From Mycobacteriales bacterium (GTDB lineage Bacteria; Actinomycetota; Actinomycetes; JAFAQI01), in assembly GCA_035504215.1 (NCBI GenBank), contig DATJSI010000036.1:62001-126000 (forward strand): 64,000 nucleotides of DNA. Direction: 5' to 3'. A program made the translations under genes and the position numbers. The notes beneath the pieces are model-generated. The model did no database searches. It saw only the letters and a list, made by a program, of their open reading frames with translations, and was not told the DNA's origin. Position 1 is the stretch's first letter, and each line of letters opens with the position of its first letter. Positions 1 through 8,334 of the stretch are shown here, piece by piece.

Positions 1-668
1 ATGCCTCCGCCGTCGGACGTCGAGTCGCTTCCGCCCGTGGCGTGTGCTTCGTTGGCTGCCAATGTCGAGTGGACGATCTCGAGCCGCCCCGAGCTCCACA
101 CGCCGCCGCCCTGTGCCGTGCTGTCGTCGTCGCTTCCGTCGTACTGCCCGGCCAGCGCGCGGTTGTGCGCCACGGTGCACGAGTCGAGCGTCAACGACCC
201 GCCCGCGGCGTAGATGCCGCCGCCATCGGCGGTCGCCTCCGTGCCCGGCGTCGTGTTGGTGACGTAGGCGAGGTTGTCGTCGACGGTGACGTGGCTCAGG
301 TGCAACGTGGCCGAGCCTGCCGCAGCGATGCCGCCGCCGAGCGGGGCGTAGCCGTCGGTGATCGTCAGGTGCTCGAGCGTGACCTTTGCCGCGCCGTTGA
401 CCGTCAGTGTCGTGCCGATGCCGCCGCCGTCCAACGTCGCGGACGGAGCGCCCGCCAAGGTGAGGTCGACGCCGAGCGTGTAGTCGCCGACGCAGTCGCC
501 CTTCAGGTGGATGGTCGATCCCGGCTTCGCGCCCGACAGCACCGGCCCGAGCGGCGTCGTACTGCAGTTGACCGTGACCGATGCTGCGGCGGGCAGCGCG
601 GTCATCCAGCTCGAGGCGGCCAGGACTCCGATGATGAGCCCCACTCGGGCCCGGCGGGCACGGATCAC
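1..668 (-). CDS. Secreted right-handed beta-helix protein, N-terminal part (runs off window)
   Basis: The frame reads from a GTG at 668, preceded by a purine-rich AAAGGGGA ribosome site, and is still open at base 1, so about 222 residues are visible and the C-terminus is missing. It begins with basic residues (IRARRARVG), a hydrophobic stretch and an Ala-rich cleavage region, so it should be a Sec-exported protein. The mature part has short beta-strand repeats with recurring GGGI/GGGV turns (DGGGIGTTL, LGGGIAAAG, DGGGIYAAG), typical of parallel beta-helix proteins of the choice-of-anchor or polymorphic-membrane-protein type. It is similar in style to the large protein at 8335-11262. Function is unknown; adhesion or polysaccharide binding is only an inference. 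It lies just downstream of the 755-2008 gene on the same strand. Confidence 0.75.
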   Translation of the reverse strand, partial: MIRARRARVGLIIGVLAASSWMTALPAAASVTVNCSTTPLGPVLSGAKPGSTIHLKGDCVGDYTLGVDLTLAGAPSATLDGGGIGTTLTVNGAAKVTLEHLTITDGYAPLGGGIAAAGSATLHLSHVTVDDNLAYVTNTTPGTEATADGGGIYAAGGSLTLDSCTVAHNRALAGQYDGSDDDSTAQGGGVWSSGRLEIVHSTLAANEAHATGGSDSTSDGGG

Positions 669-754
669 GACAAGTCCCCTTTCGCCGGGGACATCCTGGC
701 AGCCGCCGTACGCCGCAACAAGCAGCCGTGCGGGTGCCGCCGGGTCGCGTGCTC

Positions 755-2008
755 CTACCGGCGCCCGACCGCGGTGTCTCCATAGCTGTCGCCGACCACG
801 CACAGCTTCGTCGACGCGCAAGCGAGATAGTCGATCCCGTTCTTGATCTTGTGCGACTTGGACAGGAACGTCGTGTCCCAGTGCCCCTTGGCCGGGTCGC
901 CCGACACCGAGATGAACTGCTCGCCCTTGGCGGTCACGCCACCGACTGCGCAGACGTCGCCGGTGCACTTGATCGCTCCGACGTCCGCGTGCTTTCCGAC
1001 CTTCGGCAACGTGACCGTCTTGAAGCCCTTCGGCCACGCCTTGACCGTCTTGCCGTGGGTACGCAGCAACGTGCCGTCATTGTCGATGAGGCACGCCCCC
1101 GGCCCGAAGCAGGCGATGTTCATGAGGTTGTACTTGTGCCCGAGGTTGGTGCGGTGCCAGGTCATGCCGGGGTCGTCCGGGTTCGTCGTCCAGGCAACAC
1201 TGCCCTTCGAGTTGCCGTCAACAAGGGCACAGAACGGGTTCGGCTGGCTCTTTGACCACTGCGCGCAGGAGATCGACCAGATGCCCGCGAACCCGGTGTC
1301 GTCCTTGAAGACGGTTGCGGTGGCTCGGACATTTGCACCTGCCGTGCTGAACACGATGCCGTTGTCGTTGATCTCGACGCACTGCACATTGACCCAGCAC
1401 GAGACACTGCCGAATGCTGCATATCCATTGAAGTTGTCGGCGCCCCAGTTCGCCGACGTCGGCGTGCCGGTCTGGAAGATCGTGCCGCCATAGCTCTCGT
1501 CGTAGCTGCCGATGACCGGCTCCTGGCCGGCGATGATGCAGTCGGTCGCCTTGCCGGCCGGCTCGCAGGCGATGTTGTCGAGGCTGCCGGAGTCGGACGG
1601 CTCGTAGTCCTCGTTCCACTTCGAGAACTTCCAGCCCTTCTCACCCTTCGCCGGGTCCGTCGCGTAGAAGTCGCCGGCCGGGGAGAAGGTGTAGGTGCCG
1701 CCGTTGTGGAACATCGGGATCACGCAGAGATGCGTGTCGGGGCAGGCCACGCCGGTGGTCTCGTACTGCAGGTGCTTCTTCAAGCCGGTGACCCGGCCGA
1801 GATTGAACTCCGGCGACCACTTCCAGCCGCCCGAGCTCTTCGCCGGCGCCTTCGCGGCCGTCGTCGGGGACGTCATGACCGCGTGCATGCGCTGGGGCGC
1901 GATCCGTGCCGCCGATGCGATCGCCGGTGCGCTCACCAACCCTCCGATCACGCCGAGCGTGAGCACCGCCGCGAGCAACGGACGGCGGCGTCGAGCAGAC
2001 TGCGACAT
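755..2008 (-). CDS. Secreted disulfide-paired propeller-like protein of unknown function
   Basis: 417 residues from ATG 2008, chosen because GGAGGGG lies about 8 bases upstream; the frame is open further upstream but without coding character. A signal peptide is clear (RRRRPLLAAVLTLGVIGGL followed by Ala-rich sequence). The mature protein contains about seven spaced Cys pairs (ACPDTHLC, ACEPAGKATDC, SCWVNVQC, SCAQWSKSQPNPFC, ACFGPGAC, KCTGDVC, ACASTKLC), each followed by hydrophobic strand-like sequence, roughly one per 45-60 residues. This is what a beta-propeller with a disulfide per blade would look like. No catalytic motif is visible. An extracellular binding role is inferred from architecture only. 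Confidence 0.8.
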   Translation of the reverse strand: MSQSARRRRPLLAAVLTLGVIGGLVSAPAIASAARIAPQRMHAVMTSPTTAAKAPAKSSGGWKWSPEFNLGRVTGLKKHLQYETTGVACPDTHLCVIPMFHNGGTYTFSPAGDFYATDPAKGEKGWKFSKWNEDYEPSDSGSLDNIACEPAGKATDCIIAGQEPVIGSYDESYGGTIFQTGTPTSANWGADNFNGYAAFGSVSCWVNVQCVEINDNGIVFSTAGANVRATATVFKDDTGFAGIWSISCAQWSKSQPNPFCALVDGNSKGSVAWTTNPDDPGMTWHRTNLGHKYNLMNIACFGPGACLIDNDGTLLRTHGKTVKAWPKGFKTVTLPKVGKHADVGAIKCTGDVCAVGGVTAKGEQFISVSGDPAKGHWDTTFLSKSHKIKNGIDYLACASTKLCVVGDSYGDTAVGRR

Positions 2009-2082
2009 GAGTTCCCCTCCCAAGCCCCTGTGGCTCGGGATCCTAGGGCGGGACCGGAAGCGCTGTCCGCCGTACCGGGCAG

Positions 2083-2345
2083 CTAGCCCTTCTTGTGGTG
2101 TTTCAGCGGTTTGAGCTCGTAGGCCCCGATGTCGCATTTCGGGCTCTGCGGCCGGTGCACGCCGCGCTGGTCGCTCGTCACGGCGCATGCCGACTTCGGT
2201 ACGGCGTTGACCGCGGGGCTGCTTGCCTTCAACGCCATCGTGTCGGTGGGGCCGCCGTTTGCGTGCAGCGCGTCCAGCTTCGGCTTGGCACCGACCTTGT
2301 CGGTCGGCCGCTTCGTGTAGGTGCAGCCGGACTTCGAGCGATGCG
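2083..2345 (-). pseudogene. 3' remnant of a choice-of-anchor beta-helix protein gene
   Basis: On the minus strand a frame ending in TAG at 2083 encodes NGGPTDTMALKASSPAVNAV, then DQRGVHRPQSPKCDIGAYEL and a Lys/His-rich tail. These are the C-terminal signature blocks of the beta-helix family also seen near the end of the 8335-11262 protein (DERGQSRPSNHCDAGAYQ). The frame is open only to about 2418, there is no start codon with a ribosome site, and residues upstream of about 2345 no longer resemble the family. The 5' part of the gene is therefore missing. I read it as a truncated gene left by deletion or recombination between related secreted-protein genes. Confidence 0.65.
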
Positions 2346-2405
2346 AGCCCCCCTGCCCGCACCCGGGTGATGTTTGAAGCCGCGGCTCGGTGCAATCATC
2401 GCGGG

Positions 2406-2921
2406 GTGGCAGCAGATCTCAACGAACCCGACCGGGCTGCACTTCTCGAGACGCTGGAGTACCAGCGCGCGTCCGTGCGGGCAATCGTCAACGGCCTGTC
2501 GGAGGAGCACTGGCACACCTCCGTCGTACCGTCCGGCTGGACTCCGGCCGGGATGGTGGCGCACATCGGCGGCGCCGAGCGGCACTGGGCGTACGTCATC
2601 CGCGACGAAGACACCGGGCACCCGTTCGATGCGGACTTCGACGACGAGGAGTACGACCCGAACGCTCCGTTCGTCATCGACTGGCCGTCGGAGAAGGTGC
2701 TCGCCTACTACGCCGACATGGGCAAGCGGACCGACGAGCTGCTCGCGGTCACTGCGCTCGACTCACCGCCGAAGGGCTCCCATGGCAGCCCCGATGCCGA
2801 GCAGCCGAAGACCGTGCGCGAGATCGTGCTGCACCTGATCGAGGAGACCGCCGCGCACACCGGACATCTCGAGATCGGCCGCGAGCTGCTGGACGGCCAG
2901 ACCCGGCTCGGCCTGCGCTGA
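2406..2921 (+). CDS. DinB/DUF664-family protein
   Basis: 171 residues from GTG 2406; an ATG at 2370 is possible, but neither has a strong ribosome site, so a leaderless start is plausible. The sequence has the four-helix DinB/DUF664 pattern: LLETLEYQRASVRAIVNGL (helix 1), WTPAGMVAHIGGAERHW (first metal-ligand His region), and HLIEETAAHTGHLEIGREL with the closely spaced His residues of the last helix. In actinobacteria this fold includes mycothiol- or bacillithiol-dependent S-transferases and detoxification enzymes acting in the cytoplasm. The substrate cannot be deduced here. It reads toward the PadR gene and away from the beta-helix remnant. Confidence 0.85.
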   Translation: MAADLNEPDRAALLETLEYQRASVRAIVNGLSEEHWHTSVVPSGWTPAGMVAHIGGAERHWAYVIRDEDTGHPFDADFDDEEYDPNAPFVIDWPSEKVLAYYADMGKRTDELLAVTALDSPPKGSHGSPDAEQPKTVREIVLHLIEETAAHTGHLEIGRELLDGQTRLGLR

Positions 2922-2982
2922 AGCGCCGTCCCGACCCCCGGTCTCGCGGTGGCGTCGAATCGAGCCAGCGAGGGAGCAAGCA

Positions 2983-3078
2983 ATGACCGGCAACGGCGGT
3001 GGCGACCGCTGCGACGCCGAGTCCCGGTGGGCTGAGCTGGTGCCCGGCTACCGGGCGCTCGCCGCCGATCTCGAGTAG
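2983..3078 (+). CDS. Possible 31-residue small protein
   Basis: ATG 2983 is preceded by GAGGGA at about 8 bases, a better ribosome site than that of the DinB gene upstream. The frame runs 31 codons to TAG and encodes a Trp/Glu/Leu-containing peptide (WAELVPGYRALAADLE) with no membrane segment. It overlaps the 3' end of the convergent PadR gene by about 30 bases. It could be a genuine small protein, or the surviving start of a longer gene cut off by insertion of the PadR/ABC region. No family recognised. Confidence 0.35.
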   Translation: MTGNGGGDRCDAESRWAELVPGYRALAADLE

Positions 3079-3677
3079 CGCGCCTTCCGCGTCGAAAGTG
3101 CGCCGGCGCTCTCGCCGGCGCTTTCCGAATGGCTCGCCCGGTCCGACTGGCCCGCTGCCGCCAGCCGGGCGCGCGCCGCGTGGGCAAGGTCGAGCAGCTT
3201 GAGGTCGGCCTCGTTGTGCAGGCGAGCAGCGTCGATCAGCAGCTGCACGAGCGCGTCGTCGGCATGCGACTCGCGAAGGTCGGCGAGGGTGCGAAGCTGC
3301 GCGAGCTGGTAGGCCCGCTGGCGGCTGACGACGCCGGTGACGGCCGCGGTGCCCTGGCGCGCGGCGACCAGCAGCTTGAAGAACAGCTCGTCGCGGTAGC
3401 CGTTGTTGCGCTCGGCCGGTTGCTCCAGCCACTCGGCCAGCTCGGTCCGGCCGACCGCGCTGAGGGTGAACATCCGTCGGTCCGGGCGTGTGTCGGCCAC
3501 CACCCGCTCGCTCGACACCAGGCCGTCGCGCTCGAGCCGGTCGAGGGTCTGGTAGAGGTGGCCGATGTTGAGCCGGCCCCACTGCGGGCCGATCGCGGCC
3601 TCGAACTTCGCCTTCAGCTCGTAGCCGTACGACGGGCCGTCCTCGAGCAGGCCCAGCACCGCGTGTTGTATCGGCAT
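3048..3677 (-). CDS. PadR-family transcriptional regulator
   Basis: 209 residues from ATG 3677, with GAGG about 9 bases upstream. The N-terminus is a canonical PadR winged helix: MPIQHAVLGLLEDGPSYGYE, then LKAKFEAAIGPQWGRLNIGHLYQTLDRLERDGLV and the wing with RRMFTLSAVGRTELAEWL. The C-terminal region is helical and presumably dimerises; the last 30 residues are Ala/Ser-rich. It is divergently transcribed from the ABC exporter at 3737-7257, with only 59 bp between start codons. By the usual logic of such pairs it probably represses the exporter and itself, with a drug or membrane stress signal releasing it. The effector is unknown. Confidence 0.9.
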   Translation of the reverse strand: MPIQHAVLGLLEDGPSYGYELKAKFEAAIGPQWGRLNIGHLYQTLDRLERDGLVSSERVVADTRPDRRMFTLSAVGRTELAEWLEQPAERNNGYRDELFFKLLVAARQGTAAVTGVVSRQRAYQLAQLRTLADLRESHADDALVQLLIDAARLHNEADLKLLDLAHAARARLAAAGQSDRASHSESAGESAGALSTRKARYSRSAASAR

Positions 3678-3736
3678 GGTCACGATCCTCGGTAGGTGGC
3701 TTGGCAGCGGGTCGACGTCATGGTTGCATACCGGCA

Positions 3737-4507
3737 ATGTATTCGGCGACCGGGCACCAGGCGGCGGCGGACGGCGCGGCGACGATCGAGCTCGACCGGG
3801 TGACCCGCCGGTTCGGCAGTGGCGCGACGACGATCACGGCGCTCGATGACGTGAGCTTCGAGATCGCGGCCGGCTCGATGGTTGCGCTGATGGGCCCGTC
3901 CGGGTCGGGCAAGTCGACGCTGCTGCAGCTGATCGGCGCGCTCGATGCCCCTGACGCAGGCAGGATCACCGTCGGCGGGGTCACCATCACCGCGGCCGGG
4001 CGCCGCGACCTCGTCGCCTACCGGCGTCGTACCGGGTTCGTCTTCCAGCGCTTCCACCTGCTGCCGGCCCTGACCGCGCTGGACAACGTGCTCGCGCCGG
4101 TGCTGCCCTACCGCGTCGAGTTCGACAAGGTGGCCCGCGCCGAGCAGCTGCTCGCCGAGGTCGGGCTGGGCGGCCGCGGCGGGGCACTGCCCTCGGAGCT
4201 GTCCGGGGGCGAGCAGCAGCGGGTGGCGATCGCACGGGCGCTGATCGGCTACCCCCACCTGCTGCTGGCCGACGAGCCCACCGGCAACCTCGACTCGGCG
4301 ACCGGCGCAGAGGTGATGGCGCTGATCGCGACGCTGCGCGCCGAGCACTCGATGACGGTGCTCGTCGCGACCCACGACCCGGGAATCGCAGCGCGGGCGG
4401 ACCGGGTGATCCACCTGTACGACGGCGCGGTCACCGACGACACCGAGATCGACCCGACGGCCGCGCCGGAGGAGCTGTTGGCGCGCATCAACGAACTGCG
4501 CCAGTAG
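3737..4507 (+). CDS. ABC transporter ATP-binding protein, MacB/LolD type
   Basis: 256 residues from ATG 3737; no ribosome site is evident, so the mRNA may be leaderless. Domain order is a standard nucleotide-binding domain: Walker A GPSGSGKST near residue 52, Q-loop VFQRFHLLPALTALDNV, signature LSGGEQQRVAIARAL near 154, Walker B LLLADEPTGNLDS near 175, and H-loop ATHDP near 212. The DEPTGNLD wording and the partner permease place it in the MacB/LolD/FtsE group, which drives mechanotransmission rather than classical uptake. The stop codon overlaps the permease start (TAGTG), indicating translational coupling. Likely controlled by the divergent PadR regulator. Confidence 0.95.
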   Translation: MYSATGHQAAADGAATIELDRVTRRFGSGATTITALDDVSFEIAAGSMVALMGPSGSGKSTLLQLIGALDAPDAGRITVGGVTITAAGRRDLVAYRRRTGFVFQRFHLLPALTALDNVLAPVLPYRVEFDKVARAEQLLAEVGLGGRGGALPSELSGGEQQRVAIARALIGYPHLLLADEPTGNLDSATGAEVMALIATLRAEHSMTVLVATHDPGIAARADRVIHLYDGAVTDDTEIDPTAAPEELLARINELRQ

Positions 4508-7257
4508 TGGGTGCACTTTGGCCGGCGAACCGCGGCCGGCTCGTTCTCGGCCAGATTCGCGGCGACCGGCCGCGGGTGGCGACAACGTTCGCGGCGATCG
4601 CGGTTGCCACTGCGTCGTTCGCCGTGCTGACCGGCGCCGCCGACACGTCGAAGGTTGTCGCCGACCAGAAGGTCGCGGCGAGTGGGCGTAGCGCCTACGA
4701 CATCCTGGTGCGACCGCGGGGGACGCAGACGCCGGTCGAGAAGGCGAGCGGCGAGGTCCGGCCGGGCTTCCTCGACGGTGTGTTCGGCGGGATCAGCCTC
4801 GCGCAGTGGCACGAGATCGAGAAGATCCCAGGCGTCTCGGTCGCGGCTCCGGTCGCGATGGTCGGATACACGATCCAGAACGTCTTCCTGCCGGTGCATC
4901 TCGCACCCATCGTCGGCTCGGGCTCACGCCAGCTGTTCTCGCTCTCGGTCGACACCGTCACCGATCGCGGGCTGTCACACATCCCCAGCCCGCCGTCGTA
5001 CCTGTACCTCACGCGGCACCGGCTGCAGGAGCCGCCGCGCTCCGGCACGCTGCCCCAGCTCAACGAGCCGGTCCGCGAGATCGAAGCGAACGGTCGCAAG
5101 GTGCCGGTGTGCAGCTCGTCCGGCAGGCACTATTCCAACCCGTACGACGCGGTGGCGCGCGAGTTCGACGAGTGCATCTCGCTAGCGGGCGGCCACCCCG
5201 ACCTGACCACCTCGTTGAAGGTTGCGGTGCCCTTGTTGATCGAGGCGATCAGCCCGACCGCCGAGGCCAAGCTCGACGGGCTCAACCACAGCATCGTCGC
5301 GGGCCGTTACCTGCGTGCCGGCGATGTGCCGTCGAGGGGCACCGGAGCCAATGGTGGCTCGACCGTCTTCCCGGTGATCGTCTCGAGCCGTAACTATCTC
5401 GATGACGCCTTCGACCTCGCGATCCGCCGGCTGCCGGCCTCCGCGGCGAACGGTGTCCTCACCCAGGAGCTCGCCTCGCACGACAACGCCTCGCGTGGCA
5501 CCGGTCCTGTGGTCGAGCGGCGGCGGGTTGGCATCAATGCGGCGTACCAGGTTCTGGTCCGCCAGCTGCGCGGGCTGGTGGACCGCGACGTGTTCAGCCC
5601 GGTCGACGGGCTGTGGCGGGTCGGCCCGGTGAGCTACGGGTCGTCGACGTCGGTGCTGCATCCGATCTCGACGGCGAACCCGGCGTCGGTGTGGAGGTCG
5701 CACTTCCAGTACGACGGGTTCGTCGCGGTGCCGCCGGACAACCAGGACACGGCGTTCCGCAAGGTGCACGAGCATCTCGCGTTCAACAACGCGGTGCCTG
5801 GGGCGCTGCCGGCGCCGACGGCCGTCGGGGTCTTCGACCCGAGCAAGATCGAGCCCTTCAACCCGTTGACCCACGTCCCGCTCGGCGGCTACGAGCCGAT
5901 CCAGGCGACTCCGGCCGATGCGAGCAGCCGGGCCGCGCTCAAGGGTCGGGACCTGTTGCCGAACGGCAACCTGGCGGGCTACCTCGCCCAACCGCCGCAG
6001 CTGGTGACGACGCTGTCGTCGTTGCCACTGCTGGAGAGTTCGCAGGCCTACGCCGGGAAGCTCGACGCGAGCCGGCCGATCAGCGCGATCCGGATCCGGG
6101 TGGCCGGCATCACGGGCCTCAACGCGTTGAGCCGCGCTCGGGTCAACCTGGTTGCGCAGGACATCATCCAGAAGACCGGCCTGCAGGTGGACATCACGTC
6201 GGGCTCGTCGCCGTCGACGCGGGCGACCGATCTGCCCGCGGGGAAGTTCGGCCGGCCGCCGCTCGCGATCGACGAGGGCTGGATCGTCAAGGGCGTCGCA
6301 CTGCAGATCCTGCGCGCGGTCGACCGCAAGAGCCTCGTGCTGTTCGTCCTCGTGCTGTTCGTGTGCGGCTTGTTCGTGCTCAACGCGACGACCGCGGCGG
6401 TCCGGGCTCGCCGCTCGGAGCTGGGCTTGCTGGCCTGCGTGGGCTGGTCACCGGCGCAGCTGTTCCTGACCGTGCTGACCGAGCAGGCCTTGGTCGGGTT
6501 GGTCGCCGGTGCAGTCGGGGTCGCTGTCGCGGTGCCGATCGCCCACGCGACCAACCTCCATGTCACCGCCGCGCGCATCGGCATCGCCGTGTTCGCTGCG
6601 GTGGTGCTGACGATGCTCGCGGGAATGGTGCCGGCGCGGGCAGCCGCTCGGGCGAGACCGCTGGAGGCGCTGCGTCCTGCGGTCGGTCGGTTCCGCTCCC
6701 GCCGCGCGGTGCGCGGCCGGCTCGGGCTCGCGACCCGCACTCTGGTTCGTACTCGCGGCCGCAGCCTGGTCGCGATCGCCGGCCTCGCGTTCGGGATCGC
6801 GTCGACCGTGTTGCTGCTCGCGGTCACGACCAGCTTCAACGGGCAGCTCGCCGGCGACCTGCTCGGTCAGGCGGTGACCGTGCGGGTACGCGGCGTCGAC
6901 TACGCGGCCGTGATCGTCATGCTGGCGATCGGGGTGTTCGGGATCGCGGACGTCCTCTATCTCAACGTCCGCGAGCGCGCCGCTGAGCTCGCGACCCTGC
7001 AGGCGGCGGGCTGGTCTCGAGTTGATGTGACCCGCTTGGTCGTGCTGGAAGGCGGGCTGCTCGGCCTGGCGGGGTCGTTGATCGGTGCGGCCGGTGGCGT
7101 CGTACTGATCAGCAACTTCACCAGCGAGCCGCTCGGCAACGCGATTGATCTGTCCGTGGTCGCGCTCGCGGCCGGGGTCGTCCTCGGCGCGGTCGCGGCG
7201 CTGCTGCCGGCCCAGACCCTGCCCCGGAGGCTGGCGGCGGCGCTCGCCGAGGACTGA
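4507..7257 (+). CDS. FtsX/MacB-type ABC transporter permease, large
   Basis: 916 residues from GTG 4507, which shares one base with the ATPase stop. One transmembrane helix sits near residues 28-45 (FAAIAVATASFAVLTGA), followed by a very long extracytoplasmic domain of roughly 570 residues. Three hydrophobic helices then lie near 615-720 (LVLFVLVLFVCGLFVLNAT and following), and a second FtsX-like core lies near 755-910. This two-core layout is that of large actinobacterial FtsX permeases. With the ATPase it probably exports or releases a lipid, peptide or antibiotic at the cell envelope. The substrate is not visible. Confidence 0.92.
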   Translation: MGALWPANRGRLVLGQIRGDRPRVATTFAAIAVATASFAVLTGAADTSKVVADQKVAASGRSAYDILVRPRGTQTPVEKASGEVRPGFLDGVFGGISLAQWHEIEKIPGVSVAAPVAMVGYTIQNVFLPVHLAPIVGSGSRQLFSLSVDTVTDRGLSHIPSPPSYLYLTRHRLQEPPRSGTLPQLNEPVREIEANGRKVPVCSSSGRHYSNPYDAVAREFDECISLAGGHPDLTTSLKVAVPLLIEAISPTAEAKLDGLNHSIVAGRYLRAGDVPSRGTGANGGSTVFPVIVSSRNYLDDAFDLAIRRLPASAANGVLTQELASHDNASRGTGPVVERRRVGINAAYQVLVRQLRGLVDRDVFSPVDGLWRVGPVSYGSSTSVLHPISTANPASVWRSHFQYDGFVAVPPDNQDTAFRKVHEHLAFNNAVPGALPAPTAVGVFDPSKIEPFNPLTHVPLGGYEPIQATPADASSRAALKGRDLLPNGNLAGYLAQPPQLVTTLSSLPLLESSQAYAGKLDASRPISAIRIRVAGITGLNALSRARVNLVAQDIIQKTGLQVDITSGSSPSTRATDLPAGKFGRPPLAIDEGWIVKGVALQILRAVDRKSLVLFVLVLFVCGLFVLNATTAAVRARRSELGLLACVGWSPAQLFLTVLTEQALVGLVAGAVGVAVAVPIAHATNLHVTAARIGIAVFAAVVLTMLAGMVPARAAARARPLEALRPAVGRFRSRRAVRGRLGLATRTLVRTRGRSLVAIAGLAFGIASTVLLLAVTTSFNGQLAGDLLGQAVTVRVRGVDYAAVIVMLAIGVFGIADVLYLNVRERAAELATLQAAGWSRVDVTRLVVLEGGLLGLAGSLIGAAGGVVLISNFTSEPLGNAIDLSVVALAAGVVLGAVAALLPAQTLPRRLAAALAED

Positions 7258-7298
7258 CCGCTACCGGGGTTCAGAGCGCACCCTGCGACGATGGGCGC

Positions 7299-8201
7299 GT
7301 GGTTGACCCGCGTCGGTCGCGCCGGGCGGCGTACGGCGACGCGACGGGTGCGCTCGGGCTGGTCTCCGCTGCCTGCGTCGTGCCACGGCTGGCTGCTGCC
7401 ACCGACCGGGTGTCGTCGTACTCCGGTGCACATTCGCGCGGTGGCGTCGGGCCGGTGCCCCGCCTGCACTACGCACCAGGGAGCAACTTCGGGCGGCATG
7501 GCGCCTACCTGCCGAAGGCCGACGGGTTCAACCTCGCCGATCTGAATACGCCGGGTGACCTGTCCCTGCTGCCTGCGCACGTGAAGGCGCTCGTCTACCT
7601 CGGGCTGTGCACCGGCGCGACGACGGAGTTCAAGAAGGCGGTCCGGCCGTTCGTCGGCAAGCAGAAGGTGTACGGCTTCTACCTGATGGACGAGCCGATC
7701 CCGCCGAAGTACTCCGGCTCTGCACCGGGCTGCCGGGCCGCGAGCCTGAAGGCAGAGTCCGGCTGGATCCACGCGCACGACCGCGGGGCGCTCACGTTCG
7801 TCGTGCTGGACGACCAGGGAACCGACACCAAGCCGATCTATCGAGGCACCTACTCGCCGAGCAACACGCACGTCGACCTGTTCGGCCTCGACCCCTACCC
7901 GTGCCAGCGGCAGTGGCACGGCTGCCACGACGGCATCATCAAGGCGGCGGTCAAGGCGGCGAGGGCGGACCACATCCGGGTCAAGCAGATCGTGCCGGTC
8001 TACCAGGCCTTTGGCGGCGGTGGCTACCGGCACTGGACGCTGCCCACGCCGAAGCAGGAGCGGGCAATCCTCGACAGCTGGCAGCGGTTGGTGCCGGCGC
8101 CCGACTTCGACTACGCCTACGCCTGGGGGCAGCAGAGCGGCGACCGCTCGCTCGCCGATGCGCCGAAGCTGCGTGCCGTGTTCGCCGAACACAACAGGTG
8201 A
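7299..8201 (+). CDS. Exported glycoside-hydrolase-like TIM-barrel protein
   Basis: 300 residues from GTG 7299; a nearby ATG at 7291 is out of frame. The N-terminus is basic (VDPRRSRRAAYG) followed by a modest hydrophobic stretch, suggesting export although the signal is weak. Features typical of TIM-barrel glycosidases are visible: YGFYLMDEP near residue 126, where an acidic pair ends a strand, HVDLFGLDPYPC near 190, and YAYAWGQQSG near the end. No specific GH family is certain. It follows the ABC permease after 41 bases on the same strand, so it could be co-transcribed, but functional linkage is speculative. Confidence 0.75.
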   Translation: MVDPRRSRRAAYGDATGALGLVSAACVVPRLAAATDRVSSYSGAHSRGGVGPVPRLHYAPGSNFGRHGAYLPKADGFNLADLNTPGDLSLLPAHVKALVYLGLCTGATTEFKKAVRPFVGKQKVYGFYLMDEPIPPKYSGSAPGCRAASLKAESGWIHAHDRGALTFVVLDDQGTDTKPIYRGTYSPSNTHVDLFGLDPYPCQRQWHGCHDGIIKAAVKAARADHIRVKQIVPVYQAFGGGGYRHWTLPTPKQERAILDSWQRLVPAPDFDYAYAWGQQSGDRSLADAPKLRAVFAEHNR

Positions 8202-8251
8202 CTCCCGCAGCGGCCTTGGGCGCATGGTCGGCGTCCCAGCGACAAGACGAA

Positions 8252-8288
8252 GAACGGCGCGACGCTCGAGCTGAGCGCCGCGCCGTTC
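8252..8288. terminator. Bidirectional hairpin terminator
   Basis: An inverted repeat with arms GAACGGCGCG and CGCGCCGTTC encloses a further GCTC/GAGC pairing. It sits midway between the convergent ends of the genes finishing at 8201 and 8335, so it can serve both strands. Confidence 0.7.
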
Positions 8289-8334
8289 CGCGTTACATGT
8301 GACTGAGGCTCGGTCGCCGCAGTCCTTGTCGCAC

